Source of the DNA: Tubulanus polymorphus
Taxonomy: Eukaryota > Nemertea > Palaeonemertea > Tubulaniformes > Tubulanidae
NCBI RefSeq assembly: GCF_964204645.1
Contig: NC_134032.1
Location: forward strand, 4,550,916-4,614,915
Direction of reading: 5' to 3'
DNA length: 64,000 nucleotides
The translations under genes were made by a program, and so were the position numbers. Below, one piece after another: positions 41,594-50,621 of this stretch; the stretch's first letter is position 1, and the number at the start of each line of letters is the position of its first letter. The notes beneath the pieces are model-generated. The model ran no database searches. It was not told where the DNA came from and saw only the letters and a list, made by a program, of their open reading frames with translations.

Positions 41594-42742
41594 CTATGAA
41601 TGGAAGGTATATTTTCCAGCTAAGAAGAAATTCCATCCAACGTTTACTAAGACAGAATTCATCGAGGCGTTTTTCACTAAGATGTCACTCATCCCATGAT
41701 GGTAGAGCAGGAAGTTGTCTGGGCTCGCCATCTCAAGCAGGGGGCGATACGCATCCATGGCTGTCTGTACAAAGGATTCGAGCGTCAGAAACATGGGTAC
41801 GCCTACGAATGCCAGGTAGGAAAAGGGGCTAGAGGTCCTTTTCTTATGTAAAATAGCGCACACTCGCTGAGAATTTTTGATCAGGCCAGGATGTGGTGTG
41901 AACCACTCAGCTGGAATGGCAAGCATCTCTACTTTGTTCCCGAGCGACACAAGTGCCTCTGTGTCCTCAGGCACATTAGGATTGATGAGTTGAAATTCTG
42001 GTGGCTGCATCAGGCTCATAGGTGATTTGACGATAGCCGTCAGGCCATTGTCTCTTTCTAAGGGCCTCAGCACGGCGTCTCTAAAGTTGGCTGCGTTAGT
42101 CTGAGGGACGGCCCCAAGAGTGACTTCAGGCGTCGCAGGCCTTGATGCTTGCGCTTGCGCTTGGCCCATGTGGGGCTGAGATTGCGGGCGCTGCTGTTCA
42201 GGCTGGGCCATGGTGGTCTGGGGCTGCTGCTGCTGCTGCTGCTGTTGCTGCTGCTCTGGGTACACGGCGCTTGTCATGATGCTTTGGGTATTTTGCCCTG
42301 AAGGGACCGTAGCAAAGGGGGTGGTATGGTACATCATTTGCGGATCTGTTTGCCCTTGCGGATGGACCTGCGATTGGTACGCAGAGCGGTTTATGGCCGT
42401 GGGGTCCACTGACATGCCTGCATAGGGCGCCGGAAGTCCAGGCTTCTCGAGGCTTACGCTTTGCATTTTGTGCAATAGCTGCAGAGGCGCCTCAGTGCCT
42501 TGGGTGTAATACGACATCTTCGACTGCGTGACGACAGGGGCTTCTTGGGGCGCCTGCGACTGCAGAGGGGAGCTTTGGTGGAGGACTAGGCTTTGCGGCA
42601 AGTCACCCATCCCGGTCATCGAGTGCGACTCGGGCATAGTGGTGGCCATTCCTTGCATGCCGGGCTGCAGCCCTTGTTGCTGAGCGCTCAGTTGAAAGGT
42701 GCTGGCCATGGTGTTGCGAAACGGCTGATCTGGAAAAGACAT
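41594..42742 (-). CDS. poly-Gln protein with folded C-terminal domain, 382 residues
   Basis: The ATG at 42742 is used, with TATAAGATTTATAG upstream. Residues 1-220 are Gln/Pro/Met/Ser-rich with a Q10 run encoded by a CTG/CAG repeat (about 42223-42252). Residues about 225-382 look folded, alternating hydrophobic and charged residues, with VGWNFF near the end. It belongs to the prion-like set. It could be a scaffold whose folded end binds a partner. No family is recognised. Confidence 0.65.
   Translation of the reverse strand: MSFPDQPFRNTMASTFQLSAQQQGLQPGMQGMATTMPESHSMTGMGDLPQSLVLHQSSPLQSQAPQEAPVVTQSKMSYYTQGTEAPLQLLHKMQSVSLEKPGLPAPYAGMSVDPTAINRSAYQSQVHPQGQTDPQMMYHTTPFATVPSGQNTQSIMTSAVYPEQQQQQQQQQQPQTTMAQPEQQRPQSQPHMGQAQAQASRPATPEVTLGAVPQTNAANFRDAVLRPLERDNGLTAIVKSPMSLMQPPEFQLINPNVPEDTEALVSLGNKVEMLAIPAEWFTPHPGLIKNSQRVCAILHKKRTSSPFSYLAFVGVPMFLTLESFVQTAMDAYRPLLEMASPDNFLLYHHGMSDILVKNASMNSVLVNVGWNFFLAGKYTFHS
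42223..42252. repeat. CTG/CAG trinucleotide repeat (poly-Gln)
   Basis: About ten CTG triplets (one TTG) encode the Q10 run of the 382-residue minus-strand protein. Confidence 0.85.
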
Positions 42743-42812
42743 ACTACTATAAATCTTATAATAGGGCGTTCTTATTCAAACTGTTTAATTCTGTATATTA
42801 GGATATTCAAAC

Positions 42813-43262
42813 ATGTCTAGGACGACAAAGCTGGGGGCGCCAGCCTGCCGCGAAGTCTTTAGGTACAGCGGCTATGGAAACAAAATCTTGCTCCCAGAGC
42901 TCCATCAGTATCCCTCGCCATCCGTGCCCCTCGGGGAAGCGCCCCAGCCCCAGAGCCCTGATGTCTATCTAGAAAGCGGGGGCTTGATTCTGTTTCTGCC
43001 GCCTGAAGAAGGGCACCTGTGGCAAAAGCAGCTGGCAGGGGCCTGGCAACATATAGACGCCCTTACAATCGTCGATAGCAAAGTAATAGGCTACATCGCG
43101 TTTGTCTTGGAGTCCGCCTACCGAAATCGCTTTTACTATAAGCTAATGATGCCGTATGTGATCCCCTGCAAGCAGCCCATCTCGCCCGAGGTCAGCTTGC
43201 ATTTGGCGCTGCCTTCCCATTCGGAGCTGATTATGGCATATGTCTATTTGCATGTTCGATAA
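42813..43262 (+). CDS. hypothetical protein, 149 residues
   Basis: The ATG at 42813 follows an AT-rich leader. The protein is compact and mixed alpha/beta, with hydrophobic strands (GLILFLPPE, VIGYIAFVLES, LIMAYVYLHV). No motif is recognised. The helicase gene starts 83 nt after the stop with only T6 in between, so the two may share a message. Confidence 0.6.
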   Translation: MSRTTKLGAPACREVFRYSGYGNKILLPELHQYPSPSVPLGEAPQPQSPDVYLESGGLILFLPPEEGHLWQKQLAGAWQHIDALTIVDSKVIGYIAFVLESAYRNRFYYKLMMPYVIPCKQPISPEVSLHLALPSHSELIMAYVYLHVR

Positions 43263-43345
43263 ATGCGCCTTTGGTGGGCAGCGGTGGCCGCCTCTGCCAT
43301 TTTATAATTGGCTGCATTTTTTCCTTTCTAGACAGCACCTTCACC

Positions 43346-44197
43346 ATGGAAGAAGATACCAGCAATTTCATCAAGGAGGCCCTGAGCCTATATAAAAACC
43401 CAAAGATTCATGATTCGCCCCTGCTCGACTACAATCACAACACCACTATTCAGGACTTTGTCGAGCTCCTTTGGCAAAATCCGCATGTCTCGTCTAATTT
43501 GCTCATTGTGGGCCTGCCTGGCAGCGGGAAGACCAGAGTCTCTCTAAATTTGGCGGTCTCCTTTTTGGTAAAGATGCTGCACATTGATTTTACGCGCAAC
43601 AAGCATATCATGTTTGTCTCTTACAATACCCCTGTCATCTTTAAAGAGTTCTATGTCAACACCCGCTACAAATTTGTCACATCAGAAGAAGACTTTGATC
43701 TCAACTCGATTGTCCATCGGGTAGGATACAAAAAGCTCGCCATGAGTGTGTTTCCAAACCTGACAGACGGCCAAGAAAACAAATACTTTGAAAACCAGAC
43801 AGGCTGGACCCCTGAGCTAGATGCCCTGCGGCTCGATAACAAAATCACTGTGAATTACAATTTTATCGATACCCTGAAGGACTACTTTGTGATCATCATG
43901 GACGAAATGCATGAAATGCACTCGAATGGGCTGCTCAACACAAATGGCATCACTGCGGCTTTTATTAAATTCATATGCCCCTCTGTGCGCATGATTTTTG
44001 TCAGCGCTACGCCCATCACCACGCAGCCCAAAGAAATCATTTGCCTTTACAACCTGATTTGCAACAAGGCCCTTCAGCACAATGATTTTTTCTTGCAGCG
44101 CAACAAAAACATTTCTATCCTCGAGCCCGCGATTAAGTACATTGAAGACATTGGCCACAGCACCGTCGTCCTCAATCCCCCCGATTCGGGACCCTGA
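43346..44197 (+). CDS. D6/D11-type SF2 helicase, N-terminal frame
   Basis: The ATG at 43346 (MEEDTS) is used. Walker A GLPGSGKT is at residues 56-63, DEMH (motif II) at 186-189 and SATP (motif III) at 220-223. These define an SF2 ATPase of the type found in NCLDV transcription (VETF small subunit, nucleoside triphosphate phosphohydrolase I) and in virion helicases. The chain then ends early at 44197, while the second helicase half continues in another frame. The switch is +1/-2 and lies near C6 at 44177-44182. Confidence 0.75.
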   Translation: MEEDTSNFIKEALSLYKNPKIHDSPLLDYNHNTTIQDFVELLWQNPHVSSNLLIVGLPGSGKTRVSLNLAVSFLVKMLHIDFTRNKHIMFVSYNTPVIFKEFYVNTRYKFVTSEEDFDLNSIVHRVGYKKLAMSVFPNLTDGQENKYFENQTGWTPELDALRLDNKITVNYNFIDTLKDYFVIIMDEMHEMHSNGLLNTNGITAAFIKFICPSVRMIFVSATPITTQPKEIICLYNLICNKALQHNDFFLQRNKNISILEPAIKYIEDIGHSTVVLNPPDSGP

Positions 44198-46376
44198 CAT
44201 TATCTATGAGGGCGAACAAATCCCGCAGCTCGCCCAGGCAGGCATCCATATGAATTATATATCGTGCCCCCTGACAAAATCGCAAGAGCACTTTTGGCAA
44301 ATCTATGCCGGCAACAAGAACTATCAAAAAATTGCAGAGATGTGCGCCATCCCCCTCAGCCCTACTAAGCTCGCTACCGTGCCGACCAATCCTACCCGGC
44401 AGCTCCGCGCGCTTTTGCCCACGCTTGAGAGCTGCTTTAAGGCCTCATCCATTTTGGCCAAGCTGCATGATCTGCTAATTGTAAAAGGCCTCTTGTACCA
44501 CCCTGGCAATATTGTGCTCTACATGCTGCTGCAGATTTTTCCAGGCAGCTGCCTCATCACGCACTATCTAGATTTGGTGGGCTTCCAAGAATACAATCGG
44601 CGCCCCTATATGGCGAGCACTCTCTGCATGCTGTGCAAGGGCCCTCACTCATCGACGCAGCACAAGCAGGTGATTCCTACATACGCCTGCATGAACAGTT
44701 TTGTGCAGCCTAACACCCTCACAGAAACAATAGAGACTTTCAACTCAGACGATAACGATGAGGGTCACAAGATTGCAGTGATCTGCGGCACAAACACCAT
44801 TTCTGTATCTATGACATTTAACAACACGACAAAGATGTTCATTTTGCGCATGCCGCCCTCCTTTTCGATCCTGCGCCAATTGGCGGGCCGCATCTTTCGC
44901 CCGGCCGTGATCAGGAGCTCCAAGATCGAGCAGTGCATCCACATCTTCAACATGATTGTGACCTCTGCCCACCCAAACATTCCTATGACTCTCGACATTG
45001 AGCAGAAGCTGGGCAAGCACCTGAACTGGATTTCTATACGCGAAATCATGAAGATCATCTGCTCCAATTCGATGTCTGCGCACCACATCGATCTTAAGTT
45101 CCAGCAGGCCAAGTACATCGACGCGCCCCGGCTTTTCAAGCCGCGCAATCCCATTTCAAGCGCGGCGCAAATCCATGATTACCTGCTCTGCCCGCAGTCG
45201 TACTATGAGACCACGGCCGAATATGAAATTCGCGAATACCGCAGCGAGATCTTAGAGCAAAAGCGCGTAGAGATCGCCTGCGAAGTCATCAAGCTCATGC
45301 TAAAAGTGCATGGCGCAATCACTATCGAGATGCTCATGAAGGCAGTCGAGGGCAATAAGTCAGTGTCCCTATATGCCATAAAGGCCCTTGAGCGGCGCCA
45401 TTTCTTGATTGCGGCCGCCCTGATGAATCACCTTAAGGATCGCATTTGCAGCCAGTCGACGCAAGAGATCTTAGATGTGCACATGGCCCCTGAAGATGTC
45501 AATCTGTTTTCGGTGTTTACAAATCCTGCGCGACCCTGGATCGTAGATGAGCAGCAGCACATTAAAGTCATCTGCCTCGGCGACAATGTGATTTACCTCT
45601 CAAACATAGATGAGCCCCACCACAATGATTATGTGATTCAGAATGTCAACACAGCGCCCTATTTTAATACGGTGGGCATCGTCCTGAGCAAATTGGAGAT
45701 GAGCATTATGTCCATATGGACCTCCCTGATAGAGAGCATAGATCAGCTCCCACCAGACTCTTTTGATCTAGAGCTTTTCTTGCATTGCCTCAGCCCCATG
45801 GCCCTCGACTCGATTTTGATCAGCATTGGAAGCGGCGGCGCGATACCAGAGGGGCCCCAGGCAGAGATGTTCATAGAGCTCCTGCTGAACCTGCGCATCA
45901 TCATTAGCAAAAAAGAGGCGACTGAGCACATGGGCGACATTTTCAGTGTGCCTTATCCGATTGGCTATTATCAGGGCAGCTATCATTATATCCAAAACAG
46001 CGAGCCCGTCGCCGTGGAGTCAGCCTTCTCTTATTACAAAAGCAATGAGCCCGCAGAAGACGCCCGCTTACGCCTGGTCTCGGCGCGCAACAAATTCACC
46101 ATAGTGCTACAAACAGATTCCATTCGCGACCACAATGACATGCGCTGCTATCAAAAGGGCATCAGTATCATGAACATTAATCTAGACAAGCTTGTGCAGC
46201 GGCTCGAGTCATGCGGGGGCAAGCTCTGCCAGCATTTGTTGGCGAATCTGGGCGGCATTAGTGCGATGCCCTCAATTAAGACATGGATCTGCTATGAATT
46301 TTTGGAAGCGCATAGAAAAAATCCCAAAAAGGGATACATCGCGCTCATGACAAACAGAAATGTCATTGGCGTCTGA
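44082..46376 (+). CDS. D6/D11-type SF2 helicase, C-terminal frame
   Basis: Coding sense begins after about 44183; the earlier 100 nt of this frame read as out-of-frame sequence. The second RecA domain includes NTISVSMTFNN and motif VI RQLAGRIFRPA (Q-x-x-G-R-x-x-R). About 400 further residues of helical sequence follow without recognised motifs. Together with the upstream frame this would make a protein near 1,000 residues, in the range of poxvirus and African swine fever virus helicases. Expressed alone it would lack the ATPase motifs I-III. T10 follows 16 nt after the stop. Confidence 0.75.
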   Translation: MIFSCSATKTFLSSSPRLSTLKTLATAPSSSIPPIRDPDIIYEGEQIPQLAQAGIHMNYISCPLTKSQEHFWQIYAGNKNYQKIAEMCAIPLSPTKLATVPTNPTRQLRALLPTLESCFKASSILAKLHDLLIVKGLLYHPGNIVLYMLLQIFPGSCLITHYLDLVGFQEYNRRPYMASTLCMLCKGPHSSTQHKQVIPTYACMNSFVQPNTLTETIETFNSDDNDEGHKIAVICGTNTISVSMTFNNTTKMFILRMPPSFSILRQLAGRIFRPAVIRSSKIEQCIHIFNMIVTSAHPNIPMTLDIEQKLGKHLNWISIREIMKIICSNSMSAHHIDLKFQQAKYIDAPRLFKPRNPISSAAQIHDYLLCPQSYYETTAEYEIREYRSEILEQKRVEIACEVIKLMLKVHGAITIEMLMKAVEGNKSVSLYAIKALERRHFLIAAALMNHLKDRICSQSTQEILDVHMAPEDVNLFSVFTNPARPWIVDEQQHIKVICLGDNVIYLSNIDEPHHNDYVIQNVNTAPYFNTVGIVLSKLEMSIMSIWTSLIESIDQLPPDSFDLELFLHCLSPMALDSILISIGSGGAIPEGPQAEMFIELLLNLRIIISKKEATEHMGDIFSVPYPIGYYQGSYHYIQNSEPVAVESAFSYYKSNEPAEDARLRLVSARNKFTIVLQTDSIRDHNDMRCYQKGISIMNINLDKLVQRLESCGGKLCQHLLANLGGISAMPSIKTWICYEFLEAHRKNPKKGYIALMTNRNVIGV

Positions 46377-46392
46377 TTCTCCTCTTTATGGC

Positions 46393-46402
46393 TTTTTTTT
46401 TT
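46393..46402 (+). terminator. poly-T transcript-end signal
   Basis: T10, 16 nt past the helicase stop. The opposing 253-residue gene ends at 46423 and has only an A6 inside the helicase ORF. Confidence 0.65.
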
Positions 46403-46422
46403 GTTGGCCGCGCCCCCGACGG

Positions 46423-47184
46423 CTACATCTGCGCGGGCGACTGACAGGCCTGAATGTAGGGACTCCAATCAATAGGCTCATGGCGCTTATAAAAGGCGCT
46501 TAACTGCGAAGAGCCAGCACCCAGCGCTGCCATTCCAGCCATCGACAGCATTCCTATAAAGGGGCTGATCTCCGTGGGCAAACAACGAACAGCATTTTGC
46601 ACGATGGGCGATATGCTCGCATTAAATATGGACGTAGGCACATAATGATATGGGATCTCCGGCATGGCCTCCATACTATGGTGAAACAGATCCAGCCCCT
46701 TGTTGACCATGGGAGGCACCTGCTCCTCATTCAGGCGCTGCCGGACTACATAATACAGGTAAGTCTCTACACTTTTGTCGTGCGGGCGCGCCAGTGCATC
46801 TTTGACCTGCTCCACAGTCCGGCGCGATAGGGTGTCTGGATATGTCTCTAAAATGTTTAGAGAGGACTGCAACAGGTGTTCAGAGCCTGCCCCTTTGACC
46901 TCAAACATGCTTTTTGCGTCTTCTAGTGTGAGCATGGGCTGCGGCTGCGCCATGGGCGCCATCGTTGTATTAATTGTGGCCTCAGGCATCATCGGCGCTA
47001 CATGGGGCGGTGCCGGCGGCGCGACAGGGGCCAAAAGGGGTGCGCCCATCTCTGGGCCCATAGGGACTGTTTGTATGGGGAGCGCATTCTCGCTAGAGTG
47101 CTCGGGGAGCATCGATGCAGGGTCCTGCGACACCTGGCGCAACATGTCGCTCAGGCTCATTGAGGCCATATTGTTAAAAGCCAT
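46423..47184 (-). CDS. Pro/Met/Ala-rich protein with folded C-terminal half, 253 residues
   Basis: The ATG at 47184 is used. Residues 1-90 are Met/Pro/Ala-rich and disordered. Residues about 90-253 look helical and folded, ending in a Gly/Ala-rich hydrophobic stretch (FIGMLSMAGMAALGAGSS) and an aromatic tail. Its plan of a disordered prion-like head plus folded end mirrors the 382-residue gene at 41.6 kb. No T-run of 7 or more follows. Function unknown. Confidence 0.6.
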   Translation of the reverse strand: MAFNNMASMSLSDMLRQVSQDPASMLPEHSSENALPIQTVPMGPEMGAPLLAPVAPPAPPHVAPMMPEATINTTMAPMAQPQPMLTLEDAKSMFEVKGAGSEHLLQSSLNILETYPDTLSRRTVEQVKDALARPHDKSVETYLYYVVRQRLNEEQVPPMVNKGLDLFHHSMEAMPEIPYHYVPTSIFNASISPIVQNAVRCLPTEISPFIGMLSMAGMAALGAGSSQLSAFYKRHEPIDWSPYIQACQSPAQM

Positions 47185-47290
47185 AATGCGCCTGTTGTGG
47201 AAAGGTTTGAATTCTAGCCAGCAAAGATTTTACTTTTATGGACTCGACCTGCGTTAAACCATAGCAGTGTATTTTATTTAGAAATAAAAT

Positions 47291-49078
47291 ATGTGGCCTG
47301 GTCTTCCGAGCCACTATTCGAATCAGCTAAATCTAAGAAACGCCCATCCTATTCCTATTTTTGGCCAGCCATCTCATATCAATTTTACGTCTATGATTCC
47401 CCCAGGCGCTTTGGGGAGCACGCACATGAGAGCTGCCGGGCATAATCCTATGATCCCAAATTACATGCCACTGAGGCCGCAAGGAACAATGCCTTATAAC
47501 ATGGGCGCGCCCTTTATGGGAATGCCGCAAGGGCCCACAATGACGCCTGCCCTAGGGCTGTCAGGACTAGCAGGGGGGCAACAAACAATGAATATGCCTA
47601 TGCAGCAAGGGCCGCAAGGGCCGCAAGGGGGAATGGGCCTTAATAGCATGCTGGGGTTTCCGCCTCTTATGAATGGCCCAAGAGCGCAGCAGCAGCCTTC
47701 TATGATAGGGCCCCATCCGCTGTCTATGCCTCAGCAGGCGCCTCCCCAAATGGGCATGAATCAGGCGCCTCCCCAAATGGGCATGAATCAATCAGGGCCA
47801 ATGGCTCCTCCCCAAATGGGCATGAATCAATCAGGGCCAATGGCTCCTCCCCAAATGGGCATGAATCAATCAGGGCCAATGGCTCCTCCCCAAATGGGCA
47901 TGAATCAATCAGGGCCAATGGCTCCTCCCCAAATGGAAATGAATCAGGCGCGCCCGCAAATGGGAATGAATCAGGCGCCCCCGCAAATGGGAATGAATCA
48001 GGCGCCCCCGCAAATGGGAATGACTCCGCAGTTGTATCAGCATCTATCTGCCGCACAACTGCCGCAATTAGAGCCGTCGCAACAAATGAATGGAAATGCT
48101 GGATTTGGTTTCTCGATGCCGCCGCCTTCAATGGGTGGGCCAGGGTCCATGCAAATCCCAATGAATCCTCAGCAGCAACAGCAACAGCAACCACCGCAGC
48201 AACAGCAGCAGCCATTGGGCATTCCACCGCCGGGCTCCTATCCGTTCTATGCTCCATCGGCGCCACCCCTTGATCGGCGCGTGCATTTTGGAGAGGACAG
48301 AGAGCACCTGATAGACACGCGCATGCCTGCCAATTATCGGCGCAGCTATCAAGAATCAGAGGCACCACCCCAAAGGTCTCAGTACAATCGCGCATCCGGT
48401 TTTGGCAAGAGAGGCAACCCCCCTGAGAAGCCGTATGATTGGAGGATGGAAGTGATATCGGGATCCGAAGATGCTGAAGAGCAAGAGCAGTTTTTAGACA
48501 AGCTGGCCCGTAGCGCCATTCAAATAAAAAAAGAAAAAGCAGAAGATGAGTATGGCCCCCAAATGCCGCCCTACAAGGGTGGGCGCTCTCAGGATAACAG
48601 ACAGGGGGCGCAACAGCAGGGGCACTCCTCATCTGTTTATAACAAAACCAGGAAGCTGCTCAGTATGGCACCGCCTAGCAGCCAGTCTTTGATAGGCATG
48701 ATGACGCCGATGGCCCAGCCCCAGCAGCAACAAGCGATGGCATTGGCCCAGCCCCAGCAGCAACAAGCGATGTCGATGGCCCAGCCCCAGCAGCAACAAG
48801 CGCCGATGGCGATGATGCCGCCAATGAGCCAGCCTCAGCAGCAGGTGCCGATGTCGATGGGCATGCAACAAACGCAGGCGCCTGCTGTGCGCATGGTCCC
48901 TGCGCAGTCGCCAATGTCACTGCAGCCCTCTTATGACCAAAGTATGTGGAGCACTGCTACGCCGCAGCAAAGCTATGAAGTGAGCCACCCCATGCCCTCA
49001 ACTGCCCAAATGCCTATGGGCGCTGCATCGTCAATGGGCATGCTCGAATCGGTGAAGCAAAGCAGGCCCATTGTTTAA
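47291..49078 (+). CDS. Met/Pro/Gln-rich repeat protein, 595 residues
   Basis: The ATG at 47291 follows an AT-rich leader. Almost the whole chain is low complexity: QAPPQMGMN repeats (about residues 150-245), a Q7 run, a short charged middle segment (about 330-460, with EDAEEQEQFLDKLARSAIQIKKEK as the only folded-looking helix) and MAQPQQQQA repeats near the C terminus. It has no catalytic motif. The composition resembles prion-like RNA-binding-protein tails that phase separate. A role in organising viral factories is a hypothesis. Confidence 0.7.
   Translation: MWPGLPSHYSNQLNLRNAHPIPIFGQPSHINFTSMIPPGALGSTHMRAAGHNPMIPNYMPLRPQGTMPYNMGAPFMGMPQGPTMTPALGLSGLAGGQQTMNMPMQQGPQGPQGGMGLNSMLGFPPLMNGPRAQQQPSMIGPHPLSMPQQAPPQMGMNQAPPQMGMNQSGPMAPPQMGMNQSGPMAPPQMGMNQSGPMAPPQMGMNQSGPMAPPQMEMNQARPQMGMNQAPPQMGMNQAPPQMGMTPQLYQHLSAAQLPQLEPSQQMNGNAGFGFSMPPPSMGGPGSMQIPMNPQQQQQQQPPQQQQQPLGIPPPGSYPFYAPSAPPLDRRVHFGEDREHLIDTRMPANYRRSYQESEAPPQRSQYNRASGFGKRGNPPEKPYDWRMEVISGSEDAEEQEQFLDKLARSAIQIKKEKAEDEYGPQMPPYKGGRSQDNRQGAQQQGHSSSVYNKTRKLLSMAPPSSQSLIGMMTPMAQPQQQQAMALAQPQQQQAMSMAQPQQQQAPMAMMPPMSQPQQQVPMSMGMQQTQAPAVRMVPAQSPMSLQPSYDQSMWSTATPQQSYEVSHPMPSTAQMPMGAASSMGMLESVKQSRPIV
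47745..48025. repeat. 39-bp and 24-27-bp coding repeats
   Basis: Four near-perfect 39-bp units (encoding APPQMGMNQSGPM) are flanked by shorter 24-27-bp versions on both sides. High identity suggests unequal recombination and probable length variation. Confidence 0.85.
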
Positions 49079-49124
49079 ATGCAAAGGGGCGCGTGGGCGC
49101 GCTAGTATCCGATATTAGATCTTA

Positions 49125-49134
49125 TTTTTTTTTT
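49125..49134 (+). terminator. poly-T signal (convergent pair, + side)
   Basis: T10, 46 nt past the stop of the 595-residue gene. Confidence 0.65.
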
Positions 49135-49171
49135 GTGGGCCGCTGCTGTGTGCGAAGTCGCAGGGATCTGC

Positions 49172-49180
49172 AAAAAAAAA
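49172..49180 (-). terminator. poly-T signal (convergent pair, - side)
   Basis: T9 on the coding strand, 33 nt past the stop of the 449-residue gene. Confidence 0.6.
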
Positions 49181-49213
49181 TATATACTATCACAAAGCGC
49201 ACCCTGGATTGAC

Positions 49214-50563
49214 TTATTTGTTATTTTTTTTTTTAAATAATTTTGGGGGCCCCATTAGCATTGGACCTGCAGCTCCATATGGCGCCGTCATACCTGGCTG
49301 CTGTTGCGGGTAGCCGCTGTAAGTGGGGGGAAATGCGCTGTACCCGGATTGCTGCATATAGGGAGAGGTGCCATAGCCCATTGGGTATCCCATGCCCGGA
49401 TAGCTCGGCGCCTGCACGCTTATGTAGCTGCCCATGGGGTTGTATCCAGGGCTTTGCATGCCTATATAGCTGTTCATTGGGTTGTATCCAGGGCTTTGCA
49501 TGCCCATATAGGTGCCCATTGCGTTATATCCAGGGCTTTGCATGCCAATATAGTTGTTCATTGGATTCGACACCATGGAGCCATATGAGCCTGGCTGCAT
49601 GTAACCGGGAAAGGCACCCTGCTGCGGATATCCACTAAAGCCTGGCTGCTGCTGTGGGGGAAATTGTCCTGTTAAGGCTGGTGTATTCATGTTTGCGTGA
49701 GGATCTTTCGCTTTCTGTAACTCGTTGAGGTGAGATGTGTATGTTTCTATTAGTGCATGATTAGGAATCGAAAACTGTTGCGACATTTTCAAATTTTCTG
49801 CAGCGTGGAAATGCGCAAATTCAGCACTTCTTGGAGAACAGATGACAGGGACGACTTTGGCTAAGAGAGAGTCAAATTGTTTGTCATAGTATTCCAGCAT
49901 CCGCTTGATCGTGAAATAAGGGTGCAGCCGTAGAGTCTCGTCTAAAAAATCTATGCATTTTTGCACCATAGCAGCCTGAAACCCCTGCCTTACTAGGTTT
50001 TGCCCCACCTGCACTAATTGATTAGAGAACTCTCCCGCCGGAAGCTCTGTGTTTGAGCTTAAATTGGGCATCAGCGGCAGCGTAAATACTAAATGGGCGC
50101 AAATCTCAATGATGTCTGCATTCGTTTTGATCGCCGTTTCTCGAATGGTTTCATCTAAAAACACGCCAGGCAGATACTGGTCTAATGCTAATAAAGATGA
50201 AAACGCCACAATTTTTTTCATAATATTGGGCATCAACGATAGCGGATCTCCCAAGCAGGCCTGGATTGTGAGAGTGGGTCGGCGATGTATGTACGCCACA
50301 ATCTTTTGCACAGCAGTGAGGTAATTGCTGCCCTTGCCCACTCCATGGCAAGAGTCTGTGATCAGATCTGAAAATTTTGTGAGCAGATAGTTTGTGACCT
50401 GGCCGATGCCCTTGGACGAGGGGCACAAATTGTTTTCATCTACGGCATGTCGAAGTAGGGTAAAACTTTTGGTTGCTATATGCCGGAATACATAGCGGTC
50501 TATGTCCAGGGCATCGCAAGAATCGACAAAAAGTGACCCAGGTTTTAATTGTCCAAAAGACAT
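49214..50563 (-). CDS. protein with helical domain and Tyr/Gly/Met repeat tail, 449 residues
   Basis: The frame opens at 50593, but the ATG at 50563 (MSFGQL) is preferred, 58 nt from the divergent kinase start. Residues 1-285 look folded and helical. Residues about 295-440 are a Tyr/Gly/Pro/Met/Gln-rich tail with four 14-residue repeats (YIGMQSPGYNPMNS type), ending in a basic KLFKKKNNK encoded over an A10 stretch. Tyr/Gly-rich tails of this type drive condensation in cellular proteins. It is the fourth low-complexity protein in the 40-51 kb block. No enzyme motif is seen. Confidence 0.65.
   Translation of the reverse strand: MSFGQLKPGSLFVDSCDALDIDRYVFRHIATKSFTLLRHAVDENNLCPSSKGIGQVTNYLLTKFSDLITDSCHGVGKGSNYLTAVQKIVAYIHRRPTLTIQACLGDPLSLMPNIMKKIVAFSSLLALDQYLPGVFLDETIRETAIKTNADIIEICAHLVFTLPLMPNLSSNTELPAGEFSNQLVQVGQNLVRQGFQAAMVQKCIDFLDETLRLHPYFTIKRMLEYYDKQFDSLLAKVVPVICSPRSAEFAHFHAAENLKMSQQFSIPNHALIETYTSHLNELQKAKDPHANMNTPALTGQFPPQQQPGFSGYPQQGAFPGYMQPGSYGSMVSNPMNNYIGMQSPGYNAMGTYMGMQSPGYNPMNSYIGMQSPGYNPMGSYISVQAPSYPGMGYPMGYGTSPYMQQSGYSAFPPTYSGYPQQQPGMTAPYGAAGPMLMGPPKLFKKKNNK
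49399..49570. repeat. 42-bp coding repeats, about 4 units
   Basis: The word ATCCAGGGCTTTGCATG recurs every 42 nt (49444, 49486, 49528) inside the tail of the 449-residue gene. Confidence 0.85.
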
Positions 50564-50621
50564 TTTAGTTGAATCACAGGCGCCAGTTTTCACTATAGCA
50601 TTTGTGCTTTCAAACTTTCAA

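Noticed and set aside
47724-48632. 302-residue minus-strand frame antisense to the 595-residue gene
   Set aside because: Mirrors the 39-bp repeats; Ser/Phe/Gly repeats arise from the antisense codons. No T-run or start context.
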